Positions 23,675 to 32,758 of a stretch of DNA of 35,597 bases are shown here, piece after piece. Origin of the DNA: Streptomyces sabulosicollis. GTDB lineage: Bacteria > Actinomycetota > Actinomycetes > Streptomycetales > Streptomycetaceae. Position 1 is the first letter of the stretch. Each line of letters starts with the position of its first letter. Below the pieces are notes generated by a model. It had not been told where the DNA came from. It did no database searches and saw nothing but the letters and a program-made list of their open reading frames with translations. The stretch is taken from positions 1 to 35,597 of the forward strand of contig NZ_JAEEAP010000044.1 in NCBI RefSeq assembly GCF_016103465.1, in the 5' to 3' direction. A program made the translations under genes and the position numbers.

Positions 23675-25144
23675 TCAGCGGCTGCTCAGCTGCTTGCCGT
23701 ACTTCTGGGCCGTGGACAGGTACGGGAGGCCGAGCGTGCGGGGCGAGAAAGCCGTCGAGCCGTCGGCCGAGCCGCTGCGGAAGAGCCATACGGCACCCAG
23801 GGAGGCGTTCTCGCCAGGGGATCCGACCGTGACGTCCGGTACACCGTCGGCGTTGCAGTCACCCGAGGCGACCGCCCCGCCGAAGGTGTCGCCCGCCTCG
23901 GCGATGCCCGGGACGCCGGGCGTGTCCTGGTTCCAGGACACGGAAGTGGCAGCGCCGCCCGCGTCGAGCAGGCCCTGAGCGCCGCCGGAGAGCAGCCAGG
24001 CGGCGCCCGCCCCCGCTTTGCTTCCGATGGCCTCACCAGGAGCGCCCGCGATCAGGTCGTCTCGGCCGTCGCGGTTGACGTCGGCGACCGCGAGGGCGGC
24101 GCCGAAGCGGTCGCCGTCCTCGGCCACACCCGGGACACCCGCCGTGTCCTGGTTGAGAGTCTGGGCGCGGCTGCCGAACGAGCCGCTCGCGGGGCTTCCG
24201 TAGTGGAGGTGGACGCCGCCCCCCTTGGCGAGTTCTTCGGGGCCGCACGGGTCGTCGATGTTCTCGTCGGCGATCTCGCGGCACTCGCCGAGGGCCAGGT
24301 CGTCGTGGCCGTCGCCGTCGAAGTCGCCGGCGGCCAGGGCGGTCACGCCGGCGTTGTCCGTGTTCCAGAAGTTGGCCATCTCGGACCGGTCGGCGTCCCA
24401 CTTCCACAGGCGCACATGAGACTGCGTGCTGGGGCTGCCCGCGGTCCAGTACGCCACGGCCAGGTCCGCCGTGCCGTCGCCGTCGAAGTCGCCGGTGGTC
24501 AGGACGGGGGCGCGGCCGCCCATGGGGGCGGCGACGACGGTGGTGACCATGCTGTCTTCACCCTGGATGACCCGAGCGACGACCTTGTCCGTGCCGCCGA
24601 TCACGATCTCCTTGTTGTCGTCGCCGGTCAGCTCTGCCGCCGTGACCGATGTGCCGTACGCAGCCGACGGCGACGGCCCGGTCAGGACCGTCGCCCCCGG
24701 TCCCGGCCCGTCCGTCGAGCCGCCTATGGCGATGACCATGCCCGCATCCGTACCGCGGTCGGTGACGTCCTCGCCGGGGACACCGGCGAGCAGTTCCGCG
24801 ATACCGTCGCCGTTGAGGTCCACCAGGGCCACGGACGCGCCGAAGCGGTCGCCCGCCTCCGGCGTGCCGGGGACCTCGGGAGTGGCCTGGGTGACACGGA
24901 TGCTTCCGTGGGCGCCGACGCCCTTCGGGCCGCCCCAGACGACGTTCACATACCCGGCCCTGGCCTGGCCGCCGACGGTGCCGTCCGGGACGCCCACGGC
25001 GAGATCCGTGTAGCCGTCGCCGTTGATGTCGCTCGTGGCGGTACGGGGTGCGGCGGCGGTGGCACCGGACGGGAACGCCAACCCGGCGGTGGCCACAGCG
25101 CCGGTTGCGATGGCGTACATCAGGATGCGACAGCTGTGTGGCAC
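23675..25144 (-). CDS. Secreted FG-GAP repeat beta-propeller protein
   Basis: About 489 residues from GTG 25144, chosen because GGGAG lies six bases upstream; the GTG at 25156 is the alternative. A signal peptide (ILMYAIATGAVATAGLAFPS, ending GATAAA) is followed by about seven FG-GAP/VCBS-like blades with calcium-binding loops of the D-x-N/D-x-D-G-x-x-D type: DINGDGYTDL, DLNGDGIAEL, DFDGDGTADL, DFDGDGHDDL, DVNRDGRDDL, DCNADGVPDV and one degenerate copy (ELTGDDNKEI). These integrin-alpha-like propellers are extracellular and usually bind ligands or other proteins. No catalytic domain or membrane anchor is seen. It is divergent from the FGLLP-type membrane protein. Confidence 0.88.
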   Translation of the reverse strand: MPHSCRILMYAIATGAVATAGLAFPSGATAAAPRTATSDINGDGYTDLAVGVPDGTVGGQARAGYVNVVWGGPKGVGAHGSIRVTQATPEVPGTPEAGDRFGASVALVDLNGDGIAELLAGVPGEDVTDRGTDAGMVIAIGGSTDGPGPGATVLTGPSPSAAYGTSVTAAELTGDDNKEIVIGGTDKVVARVIQGEDSMVTTVVAAPMGGRAPVLTTGDFDGDGTADLAVAYWTAGSPSTQSHVRLWKWDADRSEMANFWNTDNAGVTALAAGDFDGDGHDDLALGECREIADENIDDPCGPEELAKGGGVHLHYGSPASGSFGSRAQTLNQDTAGVPGVAEDGDRFGAALAVADVNRDGRDDLIAGAPGEAIGSKAGAGAAWLLSGGAQGLLDAGGAATSVSWNQDTPGVPGIAEAGDTFGGAVASGDCNADGVPDVTVGSPGENASLGAVWLFRSGSADGSTAFSPRTLGLPYLSTAQKYGKQLSSR

Positions 25145-25759
25145 GGAGGCTCCCACTCGGTCGACGGGTGCGGGTTATCCGGTGTGACCGTCGAAGGGCC
25201 TAGCCGGTTGTACGGAGTTCACCGGTGGTTGGCGCCGGGTTAACGGAAGGTCGGCCTCGGTTCGAGCGGACACGGGCGTAACCGGTGGCTCTTCGTCCCG
25301 CGTGGACGCGGACGGTTGCGAAGGCTTGGCGTCACCGACTGAACCCCGGCGCTCCGTACGCGGAGCCACCCGGCGGTCGGCTCCGCGCGCACGCCACCCG
25401 GCGGCCGGACGGGTCCATCACCGGGACCGCGTCAGGGAGCTCTTCGGCGGCGGCGGTCGCATGAGGCAATGCCGATGATCGGCAGAAGTCCAACGCCGGG
25501 CTCGGCGAGCGGCACGGAGAGACGGACCGGTGGCAACACCGGCACCGCGCTCCGTGCCGATTCCAGCTCCCCGTGTACGGATTCCGCGAGCGCGGGCGAC
25601 TGGCAGGGGCGCTCACCGTCGTGAGATGCAGCGTGGGATGAACGACGGACCGCGCCTTACGTCAATGGTCTGACTTAGTGGCCCGATGTACGGAGAGCAA
25701 CCGCCGATGACCCTTCGTCACGCCTACCGTGTGCAGGGAGCACGTCATCGGGGGGAGTC
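25145..25759. other. Divergent intergenic region
   Basis: About 600 bp between two divergent genes for exported proteins. No frame resembles a protein family. It should contain both promoters; I could not assign clear -10/-35 boxes. Confidence 0.4.
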
Positions 25760-27616
25760 ATGGGGCGGGCTGGGTCATCGGCCGCACGGCTGTCAGCGTT
25801 CGTCTTTCTTCTGGGGTTTCTGCTGGGGTTTCTGCTGGTCGCTCCGGCGAGAGCGGACGAAAGCGCGCGGCTGGAAGCGACGCCGCGCCGGGCGGCCGAG
25901 GGATCGTACGCGGTCCTGAACGTGTCGCACGCCCCCGAGGCGTGCGGGAAAGGCGAAGCCGGGTTCCTGGCACCGGCGTCCGTCCGCCTGCTCTGGGAGG
26001 GCGTGTCGAGCGAGAGCAGCGGCACACGGGACGTCTGGCCGTCGTACCGCGTCAATGGCGACTCCTTCCTCGTCGGCTTTCAGTATCCGAACGTCTCGGC
26101 CGACGACCGGGGCGGATCGCACACCGTGGTCGTGGAATGCCGGTCTGCCGACGGCAAGTCCTGGACGAGGGTCGGCACCACCACGCTCGACCTCGAAAGG
26201 CTCGGCCAGGACGCGCCCAGTTACCACTTCGGCGGCGGACCCGGAATCCAGATCAGCGAGGGAGCGGCATCGGAGGGCGAGAGGCGTCGGACGATCCGGG
26301 TCGAGAACGCCGCACATGAATGCTCCGGCGGTCAGGTCCAGCTGGATGGCCGCGCACTGGCGACCACGCTGACCTCAGAGGGAGGGCTGGGGTACGTCAC
26401 AGCCGAGTTCACCGTCCCCGCGAACACCCGACAGGGGCGACACCGGATCGCCCTCGACTGCCCGCAGGGCACGTTGATCAGCTACCCGATCGCCGTCAGC
26501 AGGACGGCATCGGCCGCCGACGGTCCACCGCCCGCCGTCGGCACGTCGCCGGTGTTCTCGGCGATCCCCAAGCCCTCCGAGGTGCCGTGGGGACTGCGCA
26601 GCGTGGCCACAACGCTGGTGGTGGCCTCCGCGCTGATCCTGCTGATCGGCTTCCCGGCCGACATCGTGAACAAGACGATCGAAGAGAACCGGCAGGAGAT
26701 CGAAGGCTGGTTCCGCCCCTGGACGGCGTGGATGCGCCACCAACGTACCCGGATGAGCGCTCTGCGCATCGGCGGACGGACTCTCAGCGCTCTGTGGGCG
26801 TCACCCAGGCGGCAGTTCTGCTGGTTCGCACTGGCCGCCGCACTGCTGACCACCCTGATCGATCCCGCTATCGGCATCCGCGGCGACACGATGATGCTCT
26901 TCTTCGGCCTCCTAGTGGCCTTCCCGGTGACCACCCTGGCCTACGCAGCGGTGGTGGAGTCCTTCGCGCGGCGCTTATCGGACGGTGTGACCGGTGCCCT
27001 GTCCGTCCTGCCGCTGGGACTCGCCCTGGCCGCGTTCTGCACACTGCTGTCGGTGGTGGCCGGATTCGTGCCGGGCTATGTCTTCGGCCTCATCGCCGGG
27101 TACGCCACGGCCGACGAGGCCAGGCGTCGGCTGTCGGACGAGGACGAAGGACGCAGCGTGCTCGCGGGAACGCTCTGCCTGCTCGCTGTCGCGCTGCTGG
27201 CCTGGGTCGCCCTGGAGCGTACGCATGACGGGACCTGGCTGCCCGTGCGGATGCTGGACGCCGTGCTGTCCGCGGTCTTCCTTCTGAGCGTGCAGACACT
27301 CGTCTTCGGGCTGATACCGCTGCACATGATGGACGGGCGACGCCTGCTGGCCTGGAGCCGCCCCGCCTGGCTGGGCGTCTACGCGGTAGCGGTGATCTGC
27401 TTCGTGCACCTGCTGGTGCTGAACCGGCGGGACGTGCTGAGGCAGGGCACCGCGCCCGCGTTCGCGTCCACACTCGCGCTGTTCATCGGCTTCGGCGCGC
27501 TGTCTCTGGCCTTTTGGGCCTACTTCCGCTACCGCCCGCCGCGGCCGGCCCCGGCCGATCCGCCGGCTCCTCCCGCTCCGCCGGACCCGCCCGCCGTCAC
27601 CGGGAGCCAACCGTAG
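25760..27616 (+). CDS. FGLLP-motif-type polytopic membrane protein
   Basis: A 618-residue protein with a signal peptide (FVFLLGFLLGFLLVAPARA), then an extracellular part of about 240 residues with paired Cys. It then has a membrane helix (VVASALILLIGFPADIVNKT) followed by the segment NKTIEENRQEIEGW and about seven more helices. LVFGLIPLHMMDGRRLLAWS (about residues 515-535) is the FGLLP-like motif, here FGLIP, that names an actinobacterial family of unknown function. The end is a Pro/Ala-rich tail. The conserved H-x-x-D-G near the membrane hints at a site-2-protease-like arrangement, but no HExxH is present. GGGGGAG precedes the ATG. The signal helix contains a perfect 12-bp tandem repeat (25811-25834) encoding GFLLGFLL. 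Confidence 0.78.
   Translation: MGRAGSSAARLSAFVFLLGFLLGFLLVAPARADESARLEATPRRAAEGSYAVLNVSHAPEACGKGEAGFLAPASVRLLWEGVSSESSGTRDVWPSYRVNGDSFLVGFQYPNVSADDRGGSHTVVVECRSADGKSWTRVGTTTLDLERLGQDAPSYHFGGGPGIQISEGAASEGERRRTIRVENAAHECSGGQVQLDGRALATTLTSEGGLGYVTAEFTVPANTRQGRHRIALDCPQGTLISYPIAVSRTASAADGPPPAVGTSPVFSAIPKPSEVPWGLRSVATTLVVASALILLIGFPADIVNKTIEENRQEIEGWFRPWTAWMRHQRTRMSALRIGGRTLSALWASPRRQFCWFALAAALLTTLIDPAIGIRGDTMMLFFGLLVAFPVTTLAYAAVVESFARRLSDGVTGALSVLPLGLALAAFCTLLSVVAGFVPGYVFGLIAGYATADEARRRLSDEDEGRSVLAGTLCLLAVALLAWVALERTHDGTWLPVRMLDAVLSAVFLLSVQTLVFGLIPLHMMDGRRLLAWSRPAWLGVYAVAVICFVHLLVLNRRDVLRQGTAPAFASTLALFIGFGALSLAFWAYFRYRPPRPAPADPPAPPAPPDPPAVTGSQP
25811..25834 (+). repeat. 12-bp tandem repeat in a signal peptide
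   Basis: CTGGGGTTTCTG occurs twice head to tail (25811-25822 and 25823-25834), lengthening the hydrophobic core of the signal peptide. It is a likely site of slippage. Confidence 0.85.
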
Positions 27617-27658
27617 GCGTGTCGCGTACACGGGCGCACAACTCAGCCGGAGGAACAG

Positions 27659-28435
27659 ATGACAGACAGCAGTGCGGGGACCCCGGCCCCGCGCCCTGGG
27701 GGACGTCGCGGGTTGCTCGTCGTCCTGGCTCTGGTGGTCGTCTTCGTGATGATCCTCATCCTTGCCCGATGCGCCAGCTCGGGCAGCGGACCGACATCCG
27801 CGTCGTCGACGGACCCGTCGACCGCGACCTCGGCGCGGGCGAGTGGCAGCTCGGCGTCCGGTGCGACCGCGATGGAGTCAGGCGGCAGCTCACCTCCCGC
27901 CGCGACCCCGACGACCGTGCGTCCCGACGCGCCCACCGGCGTGTCATCGGCGCCGCCGACGAAGGTGACATCCTCCGCTCCGCCCACGGTCAGCACGCAG
28001 CCGAAGCGCCCCGACACCGTCTACATACAAGTGATCATGACCACCACATTCGAAGTGACCGTGACCAATGACCGTAATGCGGAGCAGTGTGCGCAGGAAC
28101 TCGATGCGGTGCCCAGCCCGGAGAATGCCTGGTGCACCCTACCTCTGCCCGCCGGTGACAGCGTCCGGCTCACAGGTGTGCTCAGCGGCACACCCTCCGG
28201 GGTCTTCAACCGGGAGCCGGAGCGGGAGCCCGCCTGGTACGGCTGCCAGGAAGGAGACGGCTCGCCGACCTGCACCCTGGACCTTGCGGGCGGCCACTGG
28301 GTATGCCTGGCCAGCCACGATGTGTCCGAACCCTCCGCATCCCTCTGCGAGGGGTATCGCGACTCCGGCCTTCTGGCCCCCGTGCCACCCGGATCCTCAG
28401 CACCGCCCAGCGGCGCCAGGCCACCGGGCTCATGA
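27659..28435 (+). CDS. Membrane-anchored Ser/Thr/Pro-rich protein
   Basis: A 258-residue protein. A short cytosolic N-terminus is followed by one membrane helix (LLVVLALVVVFVMILILA, about residues 19-36). Then comes a low-complexity Ser/Thr/Pro/Ala stalk (about 40-115) and a small extracellular domain (about 120-235) with six Cys (EQCAQ, AWCTL, YGCQE, PTCTL, WVCLA and SLCEG) that could form three disulfides. The end is again Pro-rich. No known family is recognised. CGGAGGA precedes the ATG and only 42 bp separate it from the FGLLP-type gene, so they form a likely operon. The domain may act with that membrane protein at the cell surface (inference). Confidence 0.72.
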   Translation: MTDSSAGTPAPRPGGRRGLLVVLALVVVFVMILILARCASSGSGPTSASSTDPSTATSARASGSSASGATAMESGGSSPPAATPTTVRPDAPTGVSSAPPTKVTSSAPPTVSTQPKRPDTVYIQVIMTTTFEVTVTNDRNAEQCAQELDAVPSPENAWCTLPLPAGDSVRLTGVLSGTPSGVFNREPEREPAWYGCQEGDGSPTCTLDLAGGHWVCLASHDVSEPSASLCEGYRDSGLLAPVPPGSSAPPSGARPPGS

Positions 28436-28634
28436 GGCGAACCTGGCGCCGACCCGGCGCAGCAGCGGCGTGAACCGGCGAGAATCCACTGTGACTCACA
28501 TTGGCCTTTCCTCGCGGCATCCGATGCATGAGGATTACCCGTCAGATCCCCCGCCGTCGTTCACCTGTGTGTGTAACCGATCGGCGGCGGTCCTCGCCCC
28601 GGTCCGGATACCTTCCCGATCCCTTGGAGGACAC

Positions 28635-29135
28635 ATGGCCCGAAGACGCGCGTTACTCGGCGCGGTCAGCCTGGTAGTCGCCGCCCTGCTCGGACTCGTC
28701 GCATCCCCTGCGGCGAACGCCGCCGGAGCAGCCTCCACCGCACAGGGCTCGTCCGCGCAGATCCAGGGCGCACACCCGGAACTCAATGGCTACCGCATCA
28801 AGACGGTGAACAGCCCCGCCGTCTACCTGGTCCTCGACGGCAAGCGCCGCGGGATCCCCAATGAGACCACGTACTTCAATCTGTTCCGCAGCTGGGACGG
28901 AATTCAGAACGTGATCGACATCGACAGCATCGACGACGGCGGCAACCTGTCGGACGGCGCCATGTTGGCCAAGTCCCCCTCCTCCGCCACCGTTTACCTT
29001 GTCAGCAACGGCGTCAAGCGCGGGATCACCAGCGCGGCGGTGTTCGACAAGTACTCCTTCGACTGGGACAAGATCGTCACCGTGAGCACGGTCGTGTTGG
29101 ACGCCGTCCCCAACGGCCCCGTCATCTCTTCCTGA
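28635..29135 (+). CDS. Secreted two-repeat protein, unknown function
   Basis: A 166-residue protein with a clean signal peptide (ALLGAVSLVVAALLGLVA, cleavage after ANA). The mature part contains two related units of about 38 residues: 56-93 (PAVYLVLDGKRRGIPN...SWDGI) and 113-150 (ATVYLVSNGVKRGITS...DWDKI). The consensus is K-x-x-x-S-x-x-VYLV-x-x-G-x-KRGI with a WD-x-I end. I recall this repeat in actinobacterial surface proteins and lytic enzymes without a defined activity. GGAGGACAC gives a strong Shine-Dalgarno. No membrane anchor is seen, so it is probably secreted. Confidence 0.78.
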   Translation: MARRRALLGAVSLVVAALLGLVASPAANAAGAASTAQGSSAQIQGAHPELNGYRIKTVNSPAVYLVLDGKRRGIPNETTYFNLFRSWDGIQNVIDIDSIDDGGNLSDGAMLAKSPSSATVYLVSNGVKRGITSAAVFDKYSFDWDKIVTVSTVVLDAVPNGPVISS

Positions 29136-29728
29136 CGCTGCGCGCGGACAGCACCTCGATGTGCAAGAAGGTCCGCTCCCCCGTCGCCTCGTTCCCCGCG
29201 TGGCTGGTCCGGGCAAGTGAGTGGAAACGTCAGGGCACCGGTCGGCGTATCGCAGTGTGAGCGGCGCCAGATGGATACTCCCGACCTGCCCGGAGGCGAA
29301 CCGGGGCTATCCGGCGCGCTCGTGCCCTGGACGTTCCAGAAAGACAGGTTCTTCCCCTCAGGACCTGCTCGTCCCGGCCGGCCAAACCGCGGCGAGCAGG
29401 TCTTTCTCCTGCTCCCCGCCGGACGGCGAGGTCGGAGTGGGAGCCGAGCCGTGACGGCGGCAGGCAACGAAGTGGTCCTGAAGGACGGTCGGGACGCCGG
29501 CTCCACTCACTGCCGCGTGCCGCCTGGAGCAGGAAGGCGGCGACATCCGCCGCTCGTGGAACGCACCTTCCGACAACGCGAGGGAAATTCCCGGTGTCGT
29601 ACCGCTGAACGTGAAACAGGAATGCGAAAGTTCGGTGAACAGGGCATGGGCGTGGCACAACCCCGCGCGGATTTGCCACGTCGAAATGGGTGATCGGAAA
29701 TCAGATCCACGCCCCACGGAGGTTTTTC
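29136..29728 (+). other. Intergenic region upstream of the RTX gene
   Basis: About 590 bp without a credible gene on either strand. It holds a long hairpin with a short T-tract at 29362-29405 and, just before the RTX gene, an AT-richer patch (about 29575-29640) that is the likeliest promoter. Confidence 0.4.
29362..29405 (+). terminator. Long hairpin with short T-tract
   Basis: GACCTGCTCG (29362-29371) is exactly complementary to CGAGCAGGTC (29393-29402), with a GC-rich 21-nt loop, followed by TTT. It lies 227 bp past the secreted-protein stop and 324 bp before the RTX start. It is either a distant terminator or the end of a small transcript in this gap. Confidence 0.5.
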
Positions 29729-30562
29729 GTGTCCACCCTTGGCCCGCGTTCCCGCCGCGTCCGCCCGGTCGGCGTCGCCTTACTGGCCGTCGCCGCCAGC
29801 ACCGGACTCTTCGCCTGGAACGCCCAGGCCGCCACCTCGCCCGCGTCGTCCTCGCCGGTGTCGCCGGTGTCGCCGGGCGCGTCGCCGGCCACCGTGACCG
29901 TCACCGACGGAGTGATGGCCTACACGGCGGCCGACGGCCATACCAACAGGCTCACCATCCAGCGGGTCGGCGAGACCGACACCACGCTGACCTTCGGCGT
30001 CGACGACGTCGTCGAGATCACCGCCGGCACCGGCTGCACCCACCCCACCGCCACCGACGCGACCTATGTGACCTGCACGGTGCCCGTCCCCGACCCGGAC
30101 CACGGCGGCGACCAGGGCAACGTCGAACTCGGCGACGGCCATGACAGCGTCAAGATCTCCGGCGGCGATGTGAACGTCCACGGCGGGGCCGGGGACGACA
30201 CCATCACCGGCGCTTCCGTCGCGGTGGGCGGCGACGGCGACGACACCATCAGCCACGCCACGAACGCGAACGGCAACGCCGGTAACGACACCATCACCGA
30301 CTCGTTCGCGGTGTGGGCCGGGGACGGCGACGACATCGTCATCGGCGATGACGTGGCCAACGAGATCTACGGCGGCCCCGGCGACGACCACCTCGACGGC
30401 GCCGGCAACGATGACTCGCTCTACGGCGAAGAGGGCGACGACACCATCGAGGGCGGACCGGGCAACGACTACCTCTTCGGCGGCCCCGGCCAGGACGCCA
30501 TCGACGGCGGCCCCGGCGATAACGTCATCGACCAGGACGGGTCCGCCCCAGAGGGCTTCTGA
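29729..30562 (+). CDS. Secreted RTX-type calcium-binding protein
   Basis: About 277 residues from GTG 29729, with GGAGG six bases upstream. A signal peptide (VGVALLAVAASTGLFAWNAQ, then AA) precedes a Ser/Pro/Val linker and a beta-rich N-terminal part with one Cys pair. From about residue 140 to the end there are roughly nine GG-x-G-x-D-x-U-x nonapeptides (GGAGDDTIT, GGDGDDTIS, AGDGDDIVI, GGPGDDHLD, GGPGNDYLF, GGPGQDAID, GGPGDNVID), the calcium-binding parallel beta-roll of RTX proteins. No toxin, protease or lipase domain is present, so it is probably a structural or calcium-binding surface protein. Export is by the signal peptide, not type I. A strong terminator follows. Confidence 0.88.
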   Translation: MSTLGPRSRRVRPVGVALLAVAASTGLFAWNAQAATSPASSSPVSPVSPGASPATVTVTDGVMAYTAADGHTNRLTIQRVGETDTTLTFGVDDVVEITAGTGCTHPTATDATYVTCTVPVPDPDHGGDQGNVELGDGHDSVKISGGDVNVHGGAGDDTITGASVAVGGDGDDTISHATNANGNAGNDTITDSFAVWAGDGDDIVIGDDVANEIYGGPGDDHLDGAGNDDSLYGEEGDDTIEGGPGNDYLFGGPGQDAIDGGPGDNVIDQDGSAPEGF

Positions 30563-30588
30563 GGGAACCTGAAGAGATCTCGAGGGAC

Positions 30589-30614
30589 CTCGTGAGACCG
30601 CGAGGTCTCACGGG
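30589..30614. terminator. Strong terminator after the RTX gene
   Basis: CGTGAGACC (30591-30599), loop GCGA, CGAGACC-complement GGTCTCACG (30604-30612): nine perfect pairs, extended by a G-U and a C-G pair. It sits between convergent genes and may serve both directions. Confidence 0.75.
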
Positions 30615-30737
30615 CCTGAACAACGCTCCCGCACGCCCGGCTCGCTGACTGCCTGGCCCCGACCGGCGACAGCACGGGCAGGGGACGCCACCTGGCCGAG
30701 GCCGCCCAGGGCAGTTCGCGTCATCAGACGTGAGAAC

Positions 30738-31898
30738 TCAACCGGCTTCGGCGCGGTGCCCGCTCATCACCGCCAGGCTTTCGTCGCGGATGGGGTGTGA
30801 GGTGTCGCGGTCGGGCCGGTAGGGAGCCAGGGTGGGTTCGGGCAGGGAAGTGGTGAGCTCCTTGGCGGCGAGGGCGGCCAGGAGCGGGGCGAGGGTGACG
30901 CCGCTGTGGGTGGTGATGGTGTAGAGGCCGGGAGCCTGGCGGTGCGGGCCGACCAGGGGCAGGCCGTCTTCGGGAACGGGGCGGACACCGATCCGGGTAC
31001 CCCCCAGGGAGCGGAAGGCGGGCAGGATCGCGGCGCACCGGCTGAGGAGGTCCGCTTCGGGCGGCACATCAGTTGACGCGGTCGGGGCGAGGAGGGCGTC
31101 GACCGGCCAGGAGATGGCGCAGACCCGGTTGCCCGGGGCGGGGCGCAGATCGACGCCGGGGGTCGCGACGATGGCCCGCAGCGGCTCGGCGAGCGGGACG
31201 GACTCGCCCACCAGACCGGGGATCTGGCGCAACGGCAGCCGTACCCCGGCCAGTTCGGCGATGCGCCCGGCGTCGGGGCCCGCACAGTTGACGATGTGGT
31301 CGGCCTCGAAACGCCGGCCCCGCGCCTCGGCGCCGCGTACCCGCTCACCGTCCAGCAGCAAGGCGGTGACGGGACTGTCGTAGCGGATGTCGGCGCCCAG
31401 GGCCGCGGCCCGGTCGAGGAGGGTGCGCGCGAGGAGGGGGGCGTCGTACCAGGCGACGTCGTCGTGCACGACGAGCTCGGTGGCGCGGCAGGAGGCGGGG
31501 TCGACGGCAGGTGCGAGGGTGCGCAGCTCGCCGGGGTCGGCGGTGCGGCAGGGGTGCCCCCAGCCCGCGAGGCGCTCGGCACGCGCGCGGAGGATGCGCT
31601 GTTCCTCCTCGGTGTGGCCCCACTGGACGAGCGGGGCGGGATGGCGCCAGCCGACGGCTCCTGTACTCGCGTGGATCTCGTGCTCCAGCTCCCGGTGGAG
31701 CGCGGCGCTGCGCCGGTTGAGCAGGAAGTAGGAGTGGGGGGTCTTCAGATGGGTGACGTCGATGGAGAAGGTGGCACTGGAGGCGCCCGGCGTGCGGCCG
31801 CCGGCGTCGAGCACGGTGACGCTGACACCTGCCTCGGCCAGGCGGTGGGCGGTGGCGGCGCCTATCACTCCGGCGCCGATGACGAGGGCACGGGGCAT
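30738..31898 (-). CDS. DAO-family FAD-dependent amino-acid/amine oxidase
   Basis: A 386-residue flavoprotein. [20 protein letters not shown] (residues 4-23) is the FAD-binding Rossmann motif; [10 protein letters not shown] and [15 protein letters not shown], then THSGVTLAP near the C-terminus, are typical of the DAO fold (D-amino-acid, glycine and sarcosine oxidases). Reaction: oxidation of an amino acid or secondary amine to an imine with release of H2O2. AAGGAG precedes the ATG. It lies 95 bp downstream of the ABC ATPase on the same strand, so it is probably the last gene of that operon and degrades the imported substrate (inference). The exact substrate cannot be read from sequence. Confidence 0.85.
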   Translation of the reverse strand: MPRALVIGAGVIGAATAHRLAEAGVSVTVLDAGGRTPGASSATFSIDVTHLKTPHSYFLLNRRSAALHRELEHEIHASTGAVGWRHPAPLVQWGHTEEEQRILRARAERLAGWGHPCRTADPGELRTLAPAVDPASCRATELVVHDDVAWYDAPLLARTLLDRAAALGADIRYDSPVTALLLDGERVRGAEARGRRFEADHIVNCAGPDAGRIAELAGVRLPLRQIPGLVGESVPLAEPLRAIVATPGVDLRPAPGNRVCAISWPVDALLAPTASTDVPPEADLLSRCAAILPAFRSLGGTRIGVRPVPEDGLPLVGPHRQAPGLYTITTHSGVTLAPLLAALAAKELTTSLPEPTLAPYRPDRDTSHPIRDESLAVMSGHRAEAG

Positions 31899-31993
31899 GG
31901 AGACTCCTTCGGTGGCGGTCAGGTGTGGGCGGTCGGCCAGCGCGCCCGACGGCCGGAAACGTTGCGGGGAGGCCGGAGATCCTGGCGGGGTGG

Positions 31994-32758
31994 TCAGAGA
32001 ACCTTGCTGAGGAAGGCGCGGGTGCGTTCGTGGCGCGGGTCGCTCAGCACGTCAGCCGGCGGGCCGGTCTCGACGACGGCTCCGTCGTCCATGAACACCA
32101 GCGAGTCGCCGACCTCGCGGGCGAAGCCCATCTCGTGGGTGACGACGACCATGGTCATGCCGTCGTCGGCGAGCGCTCGCATCACCTCCAGGACCTCTCC
32201 GACGAGTTCGGGGTCGAGCGCGGAGGTGGGCTCGTCGAAGAGCATCAGTTCGGGCTTCATCGCCAGCGCGCGGGCGATGGCCACCCGCTGCTGCTGGCCG
32301 CCGGAGAGCTGGGCGGGGTAGCTGCCCGCCTTGTCGGCGAGGCCGACGCGGTCGAGCAGTTCCGCGCCGCGTTCGCATGCCTGTTTCTTCGGCACCTTCC
32401 TGACCTGGACGGGGGCCTCGATGACGTTTTCCAGCGCGGTCATGTGCGGAAAGAGGTTGAAGCGCTGGAAGACCATGCCGATGCCCTGGCGGCGTCGTGA
32501 GACGGCCTTCCCGCTCAGCTCGTGGAGCTTGCCGTCCCGCTCTTCGTAGCCGACGAGCTCGTCACGGACGTACAGGCGTCCCCGGTCGATGGTCTCCAGA
32601 TGATTGACGCAGCGCAGGAAGGTGGACTTGCCGGACCCGGAGGGGCCCACCAGACACATCACCTCCCCCTGGGCGACGGTCAGGTCGATGCCCTTGAGCA
32701 CTTCGGTGCGGCCGAAGCTCTTGTGCACGCGCTCGGCTCTGATCACGGCTGGTGTCAA
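31994..32758 (-). CDS. Polar amino-acid ABC transporter, ATPase
   Basis: A 254-residue GlnQ/HisP-type ATPase. Walker [10 protein letters not shown], signature [16 protein letters not shown] and Walker [21 protein letters not shown] are complete, followed by the switch histidine in [33 protein letters not shown] is the usual Q-loop region of polar amino-acid transporters. The start is TTG 32758, overlapping the permease stop (TTGA); a GTG four codons later (GTGATC) is the alternative. It energises import with the permease and binding protein encoded upstream. Confidence 0.93.
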   Translation of the reverse strand: MTPAVIRAERVHKSFGRTEVLKGIDLTVAQGEVMCLVGPSGSGKSTFLRCVNHLETIDRGRLYVRDELVGYEERDGKLHELSGKAVSRRRQGIGMVFQRFNLFPHMTALENVIEAPVQVRKVPKKQACERGAELLDRVGLADKAGSYPAQLSGGQQQRVAIARALAMKPELMLFDEPTSALDPELVGEVLEVMRALADDGMTMVVVTHEMGFAREVGDSLVFMDDGAVVETGPPADVLSDPRHERTRAFLSKVL

